This document shows, piece by piece, positions 21,587 through 30,351 of a stretch of 64,000 nucleotides of DNA. The notes beneath the pieces are model-generated. The model made no database searches. It had not been told where the DNA came from and was given only the letters and a program-made list of their open reading frames with translations. Position numbers and translations under genes: made by a program. The stretch is from positions 868,001-932,000 of the forward strand of contig JACKEI010000001.1 in assembly GCA_020633075.1 (NCBI GenBank). Reading direction: 5' to 3'. Source of the DNA: Sandaracinaceae bacterium (GTDB lineage: Bacteria > Myxococcota_A > Polyangia > Polyangiales > Houyiibacteriaceae). Position 1 is the stretch's first letter. Every line of letters starts with the position of its first letter.

Positions 21587-22510
21587 GTGGAGATATCGAA
21601 CGTCGACACCCGCCGCCTGCGCCAGTTCCTCGCCGTGCTGGACGCGGGTGGCGTGCGCGAGGCCGCGCGCCGCATCCACGTGGCGCAGCCCGCGCTCAGC
21701 CGCACCATCGCCGAGCTCGAAGACGACCTGGGCGTGCGCCTCTTCGTGCGCCAGGGGCGGCGCATGCACCCCACCGACGCGGCGAGCATCGTGGCAGCCG
21801 ACGCGCGGCGGCTGCTGGTGGAGCTGGACGACCTGGTCATGCGTGCGCGCGGGCTGGCGGGGGGCCTCGAGGGGCGCTTGCGACTCGGCTCGTCGCCCTC
21901 CGCCACGTTTCACCCGCTGGTGCCCAGCCTGGTGCGCGCGCTGCGTCAAGAGCGCCCGCAGGTGCGGGTGGAGCTGGTGGAGCGCTCCACGGCGGCGCTG
22001 CTCCGGGCGCTCGAGGAGCGCGAGCTGGACGCCGCGTTCGTGCGGCCCAGCGGCGCCCTCCCGCCGCGCATCGAGGGCCGTGTGCTCGCGCAGGAGCCCC
22101 TGGTGGCGGTGTTCCCGGAGGACCATCCGCTCGCGCATCGCAAGCGCATCAGCGTGGCCGCGCTGCTGGACCTGCCGCTGCTGCTGCCTTCGCCGGGGCT
22201 CGGCTCCAGCCTGAGCGCGCTGGTGGACCGCTTGGCTGCCGCCGAGGGCCGCCCGCTTCAGGTGGCGGCGCACGCGGGCCACGCAGCCTCTCTCGTGCAC
22301 CTCGCAGCGGCCGGGATCGGTGTGGCGTTGGTGCCCGCGTCGCTCGAGGCCATGCGCACGGAGGGCGTGCGCTACGTGCGGGTGGCCGCGCGCACCACGC
22401 TCCCGCTCATCCTGGCCACGCACGCGGACAGCGCCAACCCGGTGGTGAGCGCCTTCGTGCAGCTGGCACGGGCTGCTGCGCGGGTGGCGCCCGCAGGTCC
22501 AGCCGTCTGA
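21587..22510 (+). CDS. LysR-type transcriptional regulator
   Basis: A 307-residue protein. The N-terminal winged HTH is typical (LRQFLAVLDAGGVREAARRI, then QPALSRTIAELEDDLGVRLF), and a periplasmic-binding-like co-inducer domain follows. The start is GTG 21587. It is divergent from the methyltransferase gene and probably controls it. The 62-base gap contains several ATA/TAT-rich steps (AATATCGG, GATATCG) of the kind LysR proteins bind, but no clear T-N11-A palindrome. Confidence 0.88.
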   Translation: MEISNVDTRRLRQFLAVLDAGGVREAARRIHVAQPALSRTIAELEDDLGVRLFVRQGRRMHPTDAASIVAADARRLLVELDDLVMRARGLAGGLEGRLRLGSSPSATFHPLVPSLVRALRQERPQVRVELVERSTAALLRALEERELDAAFVRPSGALPPRIEGRVLAQEPLVAVFPEDHPLAHRKRISVAALLDLPLLLPSPGLGSSLSALVDRLAAAEGRPLQVAAHAGHAASLVHLAAAGIGVALVPASLEAMRTEGVRYVRVAARTTLPLILATHADSANPVVSAFVQLARAAARVAPAGPAV

Positions 22511-22552
22511 GGCCCAGCTGCCGACACTTCACGCGGACCCACTCGCGGACGC

Positions 22553-23275
22553 TCAGGGTGCGGCGTGTGTGAACAGCAGCGAGAAGCGTCGGTTCCCCAA
22601 GGTCGGCAAAGACATCTCTGTGGGATATCCGATGCACGCGTGTGAGCCCGTGACCGTACCAATCGCGATAGGGATGACGTCTGCGCCGGTGTTCGAGCTG
22701 GTGACCGCTGCAAGCGCGGAGGCGCTACGCAACGTCACGGCGAACTCGTAGGTGTTACCCGGGGTGAGCAGCACGTGCTCGCGGTCACACCATCAGAACA
22801 CTCCTCGGCACCAGGCGCACAACGCGGGGAACGCACGTGGGGTTGCCCACCACTGGGTCGGAGCAGAAGCGCGCCGTGCCCGCGCAGTCCACTTGCGAGC
22901 TGGACGCACTCCCTGTCGCGTTGCAGCGCCTCACTGCAGCTCGTTGTCGGAACATAGCGGTGCGTTGGCATCGCCAACGGCCGGGTAGCGAGTGCCGGAG
23001 TAGCAACGCTCGTCTGTCTCGCAGGTCTCGGTCCGCGTGTACGTGAAGCCATTCTGGTCGCATGTCTCCACTGCGGTTTAGTCCTCGCTGCAGAACTTGA
23101 CCCCCGGGTTGCACGTCCACAGCGCACACGAGACGTCGGTTCCGCTGTCGAGGCACGAGCGCGCCGTGTCGCAAACTTGGCCGCGCCCCAGGATCTCGTG
23201 GACGGCGAACACCGAGCCCACACCGTCACCGCCCGGGGAGGCGCCGGAGCGGACCTGTATTCTTCCGTCCTCGAC
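22553..23275 (-). pseudogene. Decayed Cys-rich secreted protein gene
   Basis: On the minus strand, successive coding-like pieces lie in different frames or are broken by stops. They include DTARSCLDSGTDVSCALW and CNPGVKFCSED followed by TAA. In the same frame come TAVETCDQNGFTYTRTETC and YSGTRYPAVGDANAPLC, then TGA. In another frame come SSSQVDCAGTARFCSDPV and, near the 3' end, LLTPGNTYEFAVTLRSASA. The Cys-rich pattern resembles the myxobacterial lipoproteins elsewhere in the window. Several stops and frameshifts make it non-functional. The 5' limit is uncertain because the next gene's leader overlaps it. Confidence 0.6.
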
Positions 23276-23350
23276 CTCGGGGATTGTTCCGTCTGGTGTC
23301 GCCCACTCCGCCCGTGGCAACCTCTCGCCTCTGACGTGAAGGAGGACGCC

Positions 23351-24466
23351 GTGCGAGCACCGACTGAGACCACCCCCGCCTCGTGGCCATGGGATCGACG
23401 CGCCCCGCGAGGTGCCGCGCTCGCCCTCCTGCTGTGTTTGCTCGCCGGCTGCGGCGGCGCCTCGGCGCGGGTAGTCTACCCCGCCGAGCTTTCGGCGCGC
23501 TCGTACCCGCGCATCATCGTGGTGCACGGTAGCGAGCCCGAGGGCATCGAGTTCGCCAACCGCCTAGCGCGGCACCTCGCCACGCCGCGGTCGGGTATCC
23601 GCCCGAGCGAGGTGTTCCTCATGCACCGACTCCAGGCCACGCAGGCGGTGGCGGAGCGTACGTTCCCGCCGTCCGCCGTGATCGTAGACCTGGACTTCCA
23701 GATCATGCACACCGGGCTCATCTACGAGACGCGCGATGGCTGCTACACGTCGGCCTGCGCCGGGCGGCCCGCCACCACGTCCACGCATCTGCTACGGGAG
23801 GTCTCGCTGACCCTCACGCTTACCATCCGCGAGAGCACGACGGGGCGCGTGCTCGAGGTGGTCACGCAGGCCGAGCACGAGGACGGTGGGCGCCGGGACC
23901 GCAACGTGGAGATAGTCCTGCGTCGCTTGCAGCAGCGCATCTTCCCTATGTTCGACCCTCACACGCGCGGCGTGCGCCTGCGTGTGTTCGACGTGGAGCA
24001 CCCGGCCGTGACGCCCGGGCTCGAGCTGTTGCGCGCAGGTCAGTGGACCGAGGCCAGCGCCAGCCTCGAGGCGGCCCTGGCGGACGAGAGTGTGCTGGAC
24101 CTGCCCGCCGAGCAGCTCGCGCGGGTCTACTACAACCTCTCGGTGGCGCGGCGCTTCGACCCCACCACTATGGACGACCTGGCGACGCACTACGCCAACG
24201 CGCGCATCCTCCTCGATGGCGCGATCCAGCTGGATCCGAGCAACGAGTACTACGTGCGTGTGCGCGACCATCTAGACGCGGACGCTCAGCGCGCCGCTGC
24301 GCTCCGAGTGCAGGAGGGCGCCGCCGCCATCCACTACGGCGACGTCCCAGCTCCCGCGCCCGAGGAGACTCAACCCGCGGAGCCAACAGGGCCCCCGTCG
24401 GAGCCAGCGCCCGAGCCTCAGCCTGCCACCGACGCCGTTCCCCAGTCACCCGTATTCACCCCTTAG
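23351..24466 (+). CDS. Lipoprotein with TPR-like C-terminal half
   Basis: A 371-residue protein from GTG 23351. That start is supported by a strong ribosome site, GAAGGAGG, just upstream; the frame open to 23177 is not needed. The signal ALALLLCLLAGCGG has its lipobox Cys at about residue 34. The N-terminal domain (YPRIIVVHGSEPEGIEFANR, SAVIVDLDFQIMHTG) is unrecognised. About residues 215-320 resemble tetratricopeptide helices (LELLRAGQWTEASASLEAAL, YANARILLDGAIQLDPSNEYY), and the tail is Pro/Glu-rich. A periplasmic envelope role is likely, but the exact function is unknown. Confidence 0.68.
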   Translation: MRAPTETTPASWPWDRRAPRGAALALLLCLLAGCGGASARVVYPAELSARSYPRIIVVHGSEPEGIEFANRLARHLATPRSGIRPSEVFLMHRLQATQAVAERTFPPSAVIVDLDFQIMHTGLIYETRDGCYTSACAGRPATTSTHLLREVSLTLTLTIRESTTGRVLEVVTQAEHEDGGRRDRNVEIVLRRLQQRIFPMFDPHTRGVRLRVFDVEHPAVTPGLELLRAGQWTEASASLEAALADESVLDLPAEQLARVYYNLSVARRFDPTTMDDLATHYANARILLDGAIQLDPSNEYYVRVRDHLDADAQRAAALRVQEGAAAIHYGDVPAPAPEETQPAEPTGPPSEPAPEPQPATDAVPQSPVFTP

Positions 24467-24559
24467 CCCGTGGCCAGCGCTCGCCAGGACGGAGCGGGCG
24501 CTGGGCGTCGCACCACAGTCCACTGTTGACCCTGGTTGGCCGATCGATATCGTCACGCG

Positions 24560-25972
24560 ATGTGGCGTTCCTGCTCCTGGGCAAGGTCTCTTTGGTGGGT
24601 GATGGCCGTCACGTGGGTGGTCGGCACGTGCGTGAGCGGCTGCGGAGGTCGCGCATCGGGCGCTCCGGACGGGGGCACGGACGGTGGCGCGCGTTCGGAC
24701 GCGAGCATGGTGGATGGTGGCGGCGCGGACGCGGGGGCGGCTGACGCCGGAGCGCAGGACAGTGGCGGCGCTGTGGACGCCGCGAGCGACGCGGGAGAAC
24801 AGACGGACACGGGCGCCGCGAACGACGCCGCGCCGGATGCTGAGAGCGACGTGGGCGTGGACGCCGGACCGAGTCTGCTGGACCAAGACGGCGACGGCTG
24901 GACGCCAGCGGATGGCGACTGCTGCGACACGGTGGGCGCGTGCGCCGATCCCGCCATGGTGAACCCTGGCGCGTACGAGTTCATCGGCAACGGGGTAGAC
25001 GACGACTGCGACGCGAGCACATCCGACGGATCCGCGCCCACGCCGTGCTCGACGGCATCGCAGTTCGAGCTCCTTGGAGCCGACGAGCTGATACGCGCCA
25101 TGGAGCTCTGCCAGACCACCGCCGAGAGCCCGCCGCTCGCGCAGCGCCGCTGGGGCGTCGTGTCGGCGAGCCTCCGCCTGGCCGATGGGTCGGCAGCGCC
25201 GACTGGCTCACAAGTGGGCGTCATGACGACCTACGGCTCCAACGTGACGCCACGCGCCGGCGCCACGTTTGCGGCGCTCTCGTCGGGTACCGCGCGCGCC
25301 CCTGGCGACCCCGGCTACGTCGCCCCCCAGAACGGATTGCAGCCGGGGCAGGTGGGGAACTACGACGCGCAGACGATGGTCAGCGCGCCGGCGGCATACC
25401 TGAGCGCCAACGGGGGAACGCTACCGGCGTCCGCGTGCGCGACCCCCTGCGCGGGGCCGACCTGCACACAGGCCTACGACAGCGTGGCCCTGACCGTGCG
25501 CATCCGCGTGCCCACCAACGCGCGTTCGTTCTCGTACCGGATGAAGTTCTACTCGGCCGAGTTCCCGGAGTTCGCCTGCAGCGCCTACGAGGACCGCTTC
25601 GTGACCCTGCTGAGCAGCGCGGCCCAGGGGCTCCCCACGGACGGCAACATCGCAATCGACAGCCAGCTCGCGCCCATGACGGTGAACAACGCCTTCGTGC
25701 AGGTGTGCTTCCCGCCGGTGGCGGCGCCGCCGGGGTCGTGTCCCAGCGGGACGCTCGAGCTGATCGGAACCGGCATGGGTGGCTGGGGCGGGGACTTGAA
25801 GGACGGTGCCGGCACGGATTGGCTGACGAACACCGCGCCAGTCGTCCCCGGGGAGACCATCACGCTCACCTTCGCCATCTGGGACGCGGGAGACCACAAC
25901 GTCGACAGCATCGTATTGCTGGACCGCTTCCGCTGGAGCGACCAGCCCGCCAGCGTGACGATGTCCCGGTGA
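24560..25972 (+). CDS. MopE-like/anchor-L-type lipoprotein
   Basis: A 470-residue protein. The lipoprotein signal (VTWVVGTCVSGCGGRASG) is followed by a long Asp/Gly/Ala linker. An Asp-rich metal-binding repeat comes next (DQDGDGWTPADGDCCD, then DDDCDAST), as in MopE-type proteins of myxobacteria. The C-terminal 300 residues show the choice-of-anchor L pattern (LIRAMELC, GVMTTYGSNVTPRAG, FSYRMKFYSAEFPEF, FAIWDAGDHNVDSIVLLD). It probably sits on the outer surface. ATG 24560 is used; the longer TTG frame (24536) would disrupt the signal. Confidence 0.75.
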   Translation: MWRSCSWARSLWWVMAVTWVVGTCVSGCGGRASGAPDGGTDGGARSDASMVDGGGADAGAADAGAQDSGGAVDAASDAGEQTDTGAANDAAPDAESDVGVDAGPSLLDQDGDGWTPADGDCCDTVGACADPAMVNPGAYEFIGNGVDDDCDASTSDGSAPTPCSTASQFELLGADELIRAMELCQTTAESPPLAQRRWGVVSASLRLADGSAAPTGSQVGVMTTYGSNVTPRAGATFAALSSGTARAPGDPGYVAPQNGLQPGQVGNYDAQTMVSAPAAYLSANGGTLPASACATPCAGPTCTQAYDSVALTVRIRVPTNARSFSYRMKFYSAEFPEFACSAYEDRFVTLLSSAAQGLPTDGNIAIDSQLAPMTVNNAFVQVCFPPVAAPPGSCPSGTLELIGTGMGGWGGDLKDGAGTDWLTNTAPVVPGETITLTFAIWDAGDHNVDSIVLLDRFRWSDQPASVTMSR

Positions 25973-26293
25973 GCCGTAGCGGTGCGCCGCCCGCCGTGCG
26001 CAGGCTCCGCGTCCAAGCCGCCGCACGTCACAGCCAGGCTTCCACGCGTACGGCTCGCCAGAGTGAATTCGTCTGAGTAGCTCCTCCCGAGCGACCGCGA
26101 CCTCACGGCAAATCGCGCTGGCTACGAAAGCCTCGGTCTCCGCCTGGCCCATGAAGGGTGTGGAGCCCACGGGCTCTTGGGGGCCGACGCGTCTCGATGT
26201 CACTTGGTACTGCGCGCGGAGCGTCTTCTTTTTCACGACATAGGTGCTTGCGAGGTCATTTCGCACGTGAGGCAGCCAGCGCCCTGCGCCCCG
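25973..26293. other. Gene-free stretch without recognisable content
   Basis: A region of about 320 bases after the anchor-L lipoprotein. A minus-strand frame from about 26151 (MGQAETEAFVASAICREV...) has some coding character, but it has no recognised domain and runs antisense into the lipoprotein gene, so it is not called. The stretch around 26200-26270 is more AT-rich than its surroundings. It may be scar tissue from the rearrangement that left the methyltransferase scrap beside it. Confidence 0.3.
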
Positions 26294-26373
26294 CTCATGC
26301 CTGCGCTGGCCGCCGCGCGCGGAAGCGCAGGCGGGTGTAGTCGGCCACGTCCCGGCGCTACTCGTCACGCAGC
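26294..26373 (-). pseudogene. C-terminal scrap of the SAM methyltransferase (copy of 20745-21524)
   Basis: The minus strand reads LRDE, TAG stop, RRDVADYTRLRFRARRPAQA, stop. The intact protein at 20745-21524 ends LRDEQGRDVADY and TRLRFRARRPALA, so a Gln codon has become TAG. The similarity continues a few bases past the stop codon. Nothing of the rest of the gene is present. This is the second scrap of the same gene in the window. Confidence 0.8.
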
Positions 26374-26531
26374 GCGCCCCAGACATGTCGCACAGATTGC
26401 AGGCCGCGTTCATCCCATCTGTTGTGAAGCGTCGGTTTGTGTCGATGCAGCGTCGCGACCGTGACGCGTCTGGCGCGTGTATTGCACTCGCCCCATGTGG
26501 CGCACGGCATCCAGCGCTCGGCGGAGGGACG

Positions 26532-27323
26532 ATGACGAGACGCGACGTGACAGGACGAAGGAATCGACGAAGGACGGGGATGCTGCTGGCATTCGGACTC
26601 CTCCAGCTGGTGCAGGCGCGGGCAGAGGCGCAGTGGCTGGGGCTCCCCGATCCGCCGGAGCCGCCGGATTCCTACGATCCCTCGACGGAACCGGGCAGCC
26701 CAGCGGGGGGCCAGCAGCGCTCCGCCGGACGCGGCGTCGCGGGCCCTTGGCACGAGCTGACGGCGGGCGCCATGGTGACGCTCGACGCCCACATCGTTCG
26801 ACGCCCCACCGAGCCAGGTGCGGTGTACCGCATCAACCTCGCCGTGCGCGAGCTGTCGGTCCAGGCTGCGTGGACCGTCTTCGGGAGACGCGCGCTGGGC
26901 GTCCGGATCGCTGGCGGCCTCGGGGTGGGGAGGCCCGTCCTCGCGCTCACCCGCCCGCTTCAGATCGACTGGTCCGACAGCGACCCCCCACCAACACGGC
27001 TGCCAGGCCCGAGCCTGAGCGGGGACGCGTCCCTCGGCATGCTGGCCCGACGCGGCCCGGTCCGATTCGGCCCGCAGGTGAGCTACAGTGTCACGCGGCT
27101 GCGGGGTGCGGCGGGTCGCACCATCGACTTCGACGTGCCGTACACCACGCCCGCCTGGCTTCGCCGGGCTGGCCTCGGGTTCATGGTCCAGGTGCTGCCG
27201 CATCGGAACGTCGCGCTCCTGGTCGAGACGCGCGTCCTCGCAACCCAGCATCACGTCGGCGCGATGCTGCGCCTCGGTCTCTCGGCGGCCTGGTCGGGTG
27301 GCCGGTCGGGAGCACGCCGGTGA
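26532..27323 (+). CDS. Secreted protein, possible outer-membrane beta-barrel
   Basis: A 263-residue protein from ATG 26532, preceded by GGAGGG. The N-terminus is basic, followed by a signal peptide (GMLLAFGLLQLVQARAEA). The mature part alternates hydrophobic and polar residues in strands (ALGVRIAGGLGVG, VRFGPQVSYSVTRLRG, LGFMVQVLPHRNVALLVETR, VGAMLRLGLSAAW), as in small outer-membrane barrels. There is no family match by eye. The following genes (27452-29835) also encode envelope proteins and may form one transcript. Confidence 0.6.
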   Translation: MTRRDVTGRRNRRRTGMLLAFGLLQLVQARAEAQWLGLPDPPEPPDSYDPSTEPGSPAGGQQRSAGRGVAGPWHELTAGAMVTLDAHIVRRPTEPGAVYRINLAVRELSVQAAWTVFGRRALGVRIAGGLGVGRPVLALTRPLQIDWSDSDPPPTRLPGPSLSGDASLGMLARRGPVRFGPQVSYSVTRLRGAAGRTIDFDVPYTTPAWLRRAGLGFMVQVLPHRNVALLVETRVLATQHHVGAMLRLGLSAAWSGGRSGARR

Positions 27324-27451
27324 CGCAAGAACACGACGCCCCCTGTGACCCGAGCGGCACACTGTGGCCGTGGTCGCACGGTGAGTTACGTGCGCGCCGC
27401 CAGCTGGGGTGGGTCCCGCTCACACGAGCGCTCGAGGCCCTGCGCACGGCG

Positions 27452-28350
27452 ATGACCCTCCTGGCCCGCGCCACCATCGTCATCGCCTTCGGGCTCGGAG
27501 CGGGATGCGCCGAGAGCCACCGCTTGGACGGGGCGGCTTCCCGGTGAGCCCTCCCTATGACTTCGACTCGCTAGACGGACCTCTGTGTACGCTCGTGCCG
27601 CCGGCCGTGGTGGCGCGCGAGGAGGCGCTCCCCGTCGAGCTCCTGTTCGTGGACGGACGTTTCACGCTGGGGCTCAGCGGGACTCGCAGCGCTCCCGAGA
27701 ACGAGACCGGTGCGATGCTGGTCCGCTTCGACTGGGCCGGGCGGGTGGAGATCCCCGCGCGCTTCGTGGACGTGTACCGGACCGGCAACTCGGACGTGAC
27801 CGGGGTGGTGTACACGGACACGGAGTACGTGATCACGTGGAGCGACATCCTCGGCGCACCGTCGGGGTACTGGAACATCGCCCGAGTGGACCGGCGGCTC
27901 GTCACCCGCGACGTCACGCGCAGCCTGCGGGGCACGGCGTGCCACGGCGCCACCCCCCTCGACGTAGGCGGGCGCTTGCTGCAGTTGCTCTGTACGCCGG
28001 GGAGCCTCCCCAGTATCTCGCAGGTGACCTTCGATCCGGGGCTGGAGAGCCTCTCGCCCGACCGCCCGGCGGTCCTCCTGGCAGGGCGCTTCGACGCCGT
28101 GGCCGGCGCGTGGGACGGCGATGGTCTCGGCCTCGTCACGTCGTCGGACGCGCTCACGTTCCAGCGCTACGCGTCCGACGGAACGCCCGCGGGGGAGCCG
28201 CTGGCGCTCGCGAACGAGCGCGCAGGCCCCCGGCGTGTTGTAATGAGCGATGAACCTTTGCGCGTCCCCCACCTCGAGGGTGGTGCTGCTCCTCGCCACG
28301 CTCGCCGCCGCGGGCTGCCAAGCCCCCATCGAGCGCACGGTCAGCTATGA
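27452..28350 (+). pseudogene. Frameshifted lipoprotein gene
   Basis: ATG 27452 encodes a good lipoprotein signal (MTLLARATIVIAFGLGAGC, then AESHRLDGAASR) that hits a stop at about 27545. The body of the protein (SPPYDFDSLDGPLCTLVPP onward, about 235 plausible residues) continues in another frame from the same point. A GTG at 27544 could start it, but then no signal peptide would be present. At the 3' end the frame runs 101 bases into the next gene and reads its start antithetically (VPHLEGGAAPRHARRR), so the original C-terminus is also lost. A single indel in the signal/body junction is inferred. A sequencing error is the alternative. Confidence 0.55.
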
Positions 28351-29131
28351 CGACCGCTTCGAGCGCAACAAGATGGACCTCTACCTTCCGGGGGGTGACG
28401 CCACGGGGCGCCCCGGGATCCTGATGGTGCACGGCGGAGGCTGGGCGTACTTCGACAACGACCAGTACCGCCCCGTGGCGCGCCGCTTCGCCCGCTCCGG
28501 CTACGTGACCGCCAGCGTCAACTACCGCCTGGTCCCCGCGGGCGTGTTCCCGAACGCGGTGCACGACGTCGCGTGCGCGCTCGCGTACTTTCAGAACCAC
28601 GCCGACGAGCTCGGCCTCGACCCCACGCGCGTCGCCGTGATGGGCTACTCGGCGGGGGGTCACCTGGCCACGTTGGTCTCGGTGGCCCTCGACGCGCCGG
28701 AGCTGGTGCCCGACTGCGCCGAGGGCGCGCCCTCCCGCCCGCAAGCCATCGTGAGCGGGGCCGGCCCGATGGACATGCGGGAGCTGCGCGACGTGGCGGC
28801 CGTGCGCGACTTCGTCGGAGGGCGCCGCGAGGACATCCCCGAGGTCTACGCGCTGGCGTCCCCGGTGGAGCACGTCTCGGCCGATGATCCACCGATGCTC
28901 TTCGTCCACGGCCGCTGGGACCAGTTCGTGTCGGTCGACCACAGCCGCACGATGCGCGACCTCCTGCGAGCGCAGGGGGTGGAGGCGGACGTGTTGGTGC
29001 TGGCGGGGACGGGGCACGTGCTCAACCCCAACGACGACGCGTCCGCGCTCGGGATCGCGATCTCCACCGATTCCCCCGAGGCGTGGGCCACCGTGCTCGC
29101 CTTCCTCGACCGCCACATCGGGCGCCCATGA
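28250..29131 (+). CDS. BD-FAE/carboxylesterase-like lipoprotein, alpha/beta hydrolase
   Basis: A 293-residue protein. The lipoprotein signal VVLLLATLAAAGCQAP has its Cys at about residue 23. The esterase core has an oxyanion loop VHGGGWAYFDND, VTASVNYRLVP, a nucleophile elbow MGYSAGGHLA, an acid region GRWDQFVSVD and a His in GTGHVLNPND. The HGGGW plus GYSAGG set is that of the HSL/BD-FAE esterase group, which cleaves acyl or feruloyl esters. It is anchored in the periplasm or outer membrane. The next gene overlaps by 4 bases (ATGA), so they are co-translated. Confidence 0.87.
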   Translation: MNLCASPTSRVVLLLATLAAAGCQAPIERTVSYDDRFERNKMDLYLPGGDATGRPGILMVHGGGWAYFDNDQYRPVARRFARSGYVTASVNYRLVPAGVFPNAVHDVACALAYFQNHADELGLDPTRVAVMGYSAGGHLATLVSVALDAPELVPDCAEGAPSRPQAIVSGAGPMDMRELRDVAAVRDFVGGRREDIPEVYALASPVEHVSADDPPMLFVHGRWDQFVSVDHSRTMRDLLRAQGVEADVLVLAGTGHVLNPNDDASALGIAISTDSPEAWATVLAFLDRHIGRP

Positions 29132-29835
29132 ACCACCACCTCTCACCGCCCCCGTGCGCCGCGCTCGCGCTCCTGGGCTTGCTGCTCGGCGCCCCGCTCG
29201 TCGCACGCGCCCAAGGTGCTACCGACGCCGTGGAGGCGTCCCGGACAGAACCTGGAGATGCCGCGCTCCGCTCCCCGGAGCCCGACACCGACACCGACAC
29301 CGACACCGACTCCGAGGCGGTGCCCGAGCCCGAGTCCGGGGTTCCCGCCGCGGAGCCTCACCGGCACGCGGTCTTCGTCTACCCCTACGCCTGGTTCCGC
29401 CGCGGCTTCGTCGCCGGCTACGAGTACGCCGTGCCCCACACGCGCCTGGGCCTCGTGGCCGAGTACTCCTTCGAGCGACGCGCGCGCGGCGACTTCCGCT
29501 CCACGGCGTCCGGGGTGGGGCTCGGCTGGCGCTTCTACTTCCTGGGGCGCAGCCGCTTCGGGCGCTTCGCCGGGCCCGCCTGTGTCGGCCTCTTCATCGG
29601 TGGCATGGGCTCGCTGCGTGTGGCGGGGGTCCGGCAGGCCGAGGGTCGCGACGTGTACGGCCGCGCGACTCGCCTCACCGGGGAGGGTCAGCTCGGCTAT
29701 CGCTTCCCGATCCGTGCGCGCGCCGAGCTCTCCACCATCCTCACGGCGGGCCTCAACGTCGACTTCGTGGGTGGGCTCGCGCTCCAGCTGCGCCCCAGCG
29801 TCGGCTTCGGTCTCACGTTCGGCATCCTCCTCTGA
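29128..29835 (+). CDS. Secreted outer-membrane-like protein
   Basis: A 235-residue protein coupled by an ATGA overlap to the esterase. The signal peptide is LALLGLLLGAPLVARAQG, followed by a Pro/Asp/Glu/Thr-rich linker that contains a Asp-Thr dipeptide run coded by a DNA repeat. The remainder looks like a beta-barrel or beta-sandwich (HAVFVYPYAWFRRGFVAGYEY, GLGWRFYFLGRSRFGRF, YRFPIRARAELSTILTAGLNV), ending in VGFGLTFGILL, a C-terminal strand typical of outer-membrane proteins. The exact function is unknown. Confidence 0.65.
   Translation: MNHHLSPPPCAALALLGLLLGAPLVARAQGATDAVEASRTEPGDAALRSPEPDTDTDTDTDSEAVPEPESGVPAAEPHRHAVFVYPYAWFRRGFVAGYEYAVPHTRLGLVAEYSFERRARGDFRSTASGVGLGWRFYFLGRSRFGRFAGPACVGLFIGGMGSLRVAGVRQAEGRDVYGRATRLTGEGQLGYRFPIRARAELSTILTAGLNVDFVGGLALQLRPSVGFGLTFGILL
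29284..29310 (+). repeat. GACACC microsatellite, 4.5 copies
   Basis: A hexanucleotide GACACC is repeated in tandem and encodes alternating Asp-Thr in the linker of the preceding outer-membrane-like protein. Copy-number change would alter linker length by two residues without shifting the frame. Confidence 0.85.
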
Positions 29836-29891
29836 GGCGCGCGAGAGGGCGACCGTGTCGTAAAGACCTGGTGCTGGCAGGTGCGGTATCC

Positions 29892-30101
29892 CTACGGGGC
29901 ACCGAGGTACTCGGACTCCAGCATCAAGTCCGTGATGACGCTCTGGTACTCGAGGTGCGTCTCGTGCTCGCGCGTGTGAAAGAGCTTGCCCTCCTGCGCC
30001 TGCATGAACGCGCGGTACTCCGGCGCGCCGGGGACCTTGACGTTGTCGGCCACCACGATGGCGCGCGGCCGCAGCCAGCCCTCCTCCAAGACGCGCTCTA
30101 G
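29892..30101 (-). pseudogene. 3' half of a catechol-O-methyltransferase-like gene, split by an IS
   Basis: The frame reads ERVLEEGWLRPRAIVVADNV, KVPGAPEYRAFMQAQEGK, then EHETHLEYQSVITDLM to the stop, 68 residues. ADNV and PGAPEY are the metal-ligand and C-terminal motifs of catechol-O-methyltransferase-type enzymes. The 5' half, on the same strand, is at 31767-32320, beyond the IS110-like element. Joining the two at the shared dinucleotide AG (plus strand) restores one open frame of 253 residues. No other damage is seen in either half, so the insertion is recent. Confidence 0.88.
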
Positions 30102-30351
30102 CAAAGCGACCGGCCGGGGCCGGATCCTGCAGGAGAGAAACATCTGCGCGAGATGTGGTGCACCTTGAAGGGGAGACACCGCTGCGGCAGCTACACCCCG
30201 TTGTTCACTAGCGCTGTATTGCCTCAGCTCTAGCTTGGGTCCGAGCCGGCCATCCTTCACTGGTGAGCGTCGTGATTTCACGAGGACTCCCCGAGGTCAG
30301 ATTCCAAATGGACGCATCTCGGGCCGCAGCGGCGCCTCTCTGGAGGTATCG
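30100..30351 (+). ncRNA. Candidate bridge-RNA region of the IS110 element
   Basis: Known IS110-group elements (for example IS621) encode a structured bridge RNA in the long non-coding left end, with loops that pair to target and donor DNA. This 250-base left end contains hairpins: ACATCT/AGATGT at 30140-30156 and CGTGA/TCACG near 30271-30282. It also holds short matches to its own insertion site. GCTCTAG at 30227-30233 equals the left target including the AG core. CTCCCCGA at 30287-30294 is complementary to the right target. AGGTCAG at 30294-30300 equals the element's right end. Expression and folding are inferred, not shown. Confidence 0.5.
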
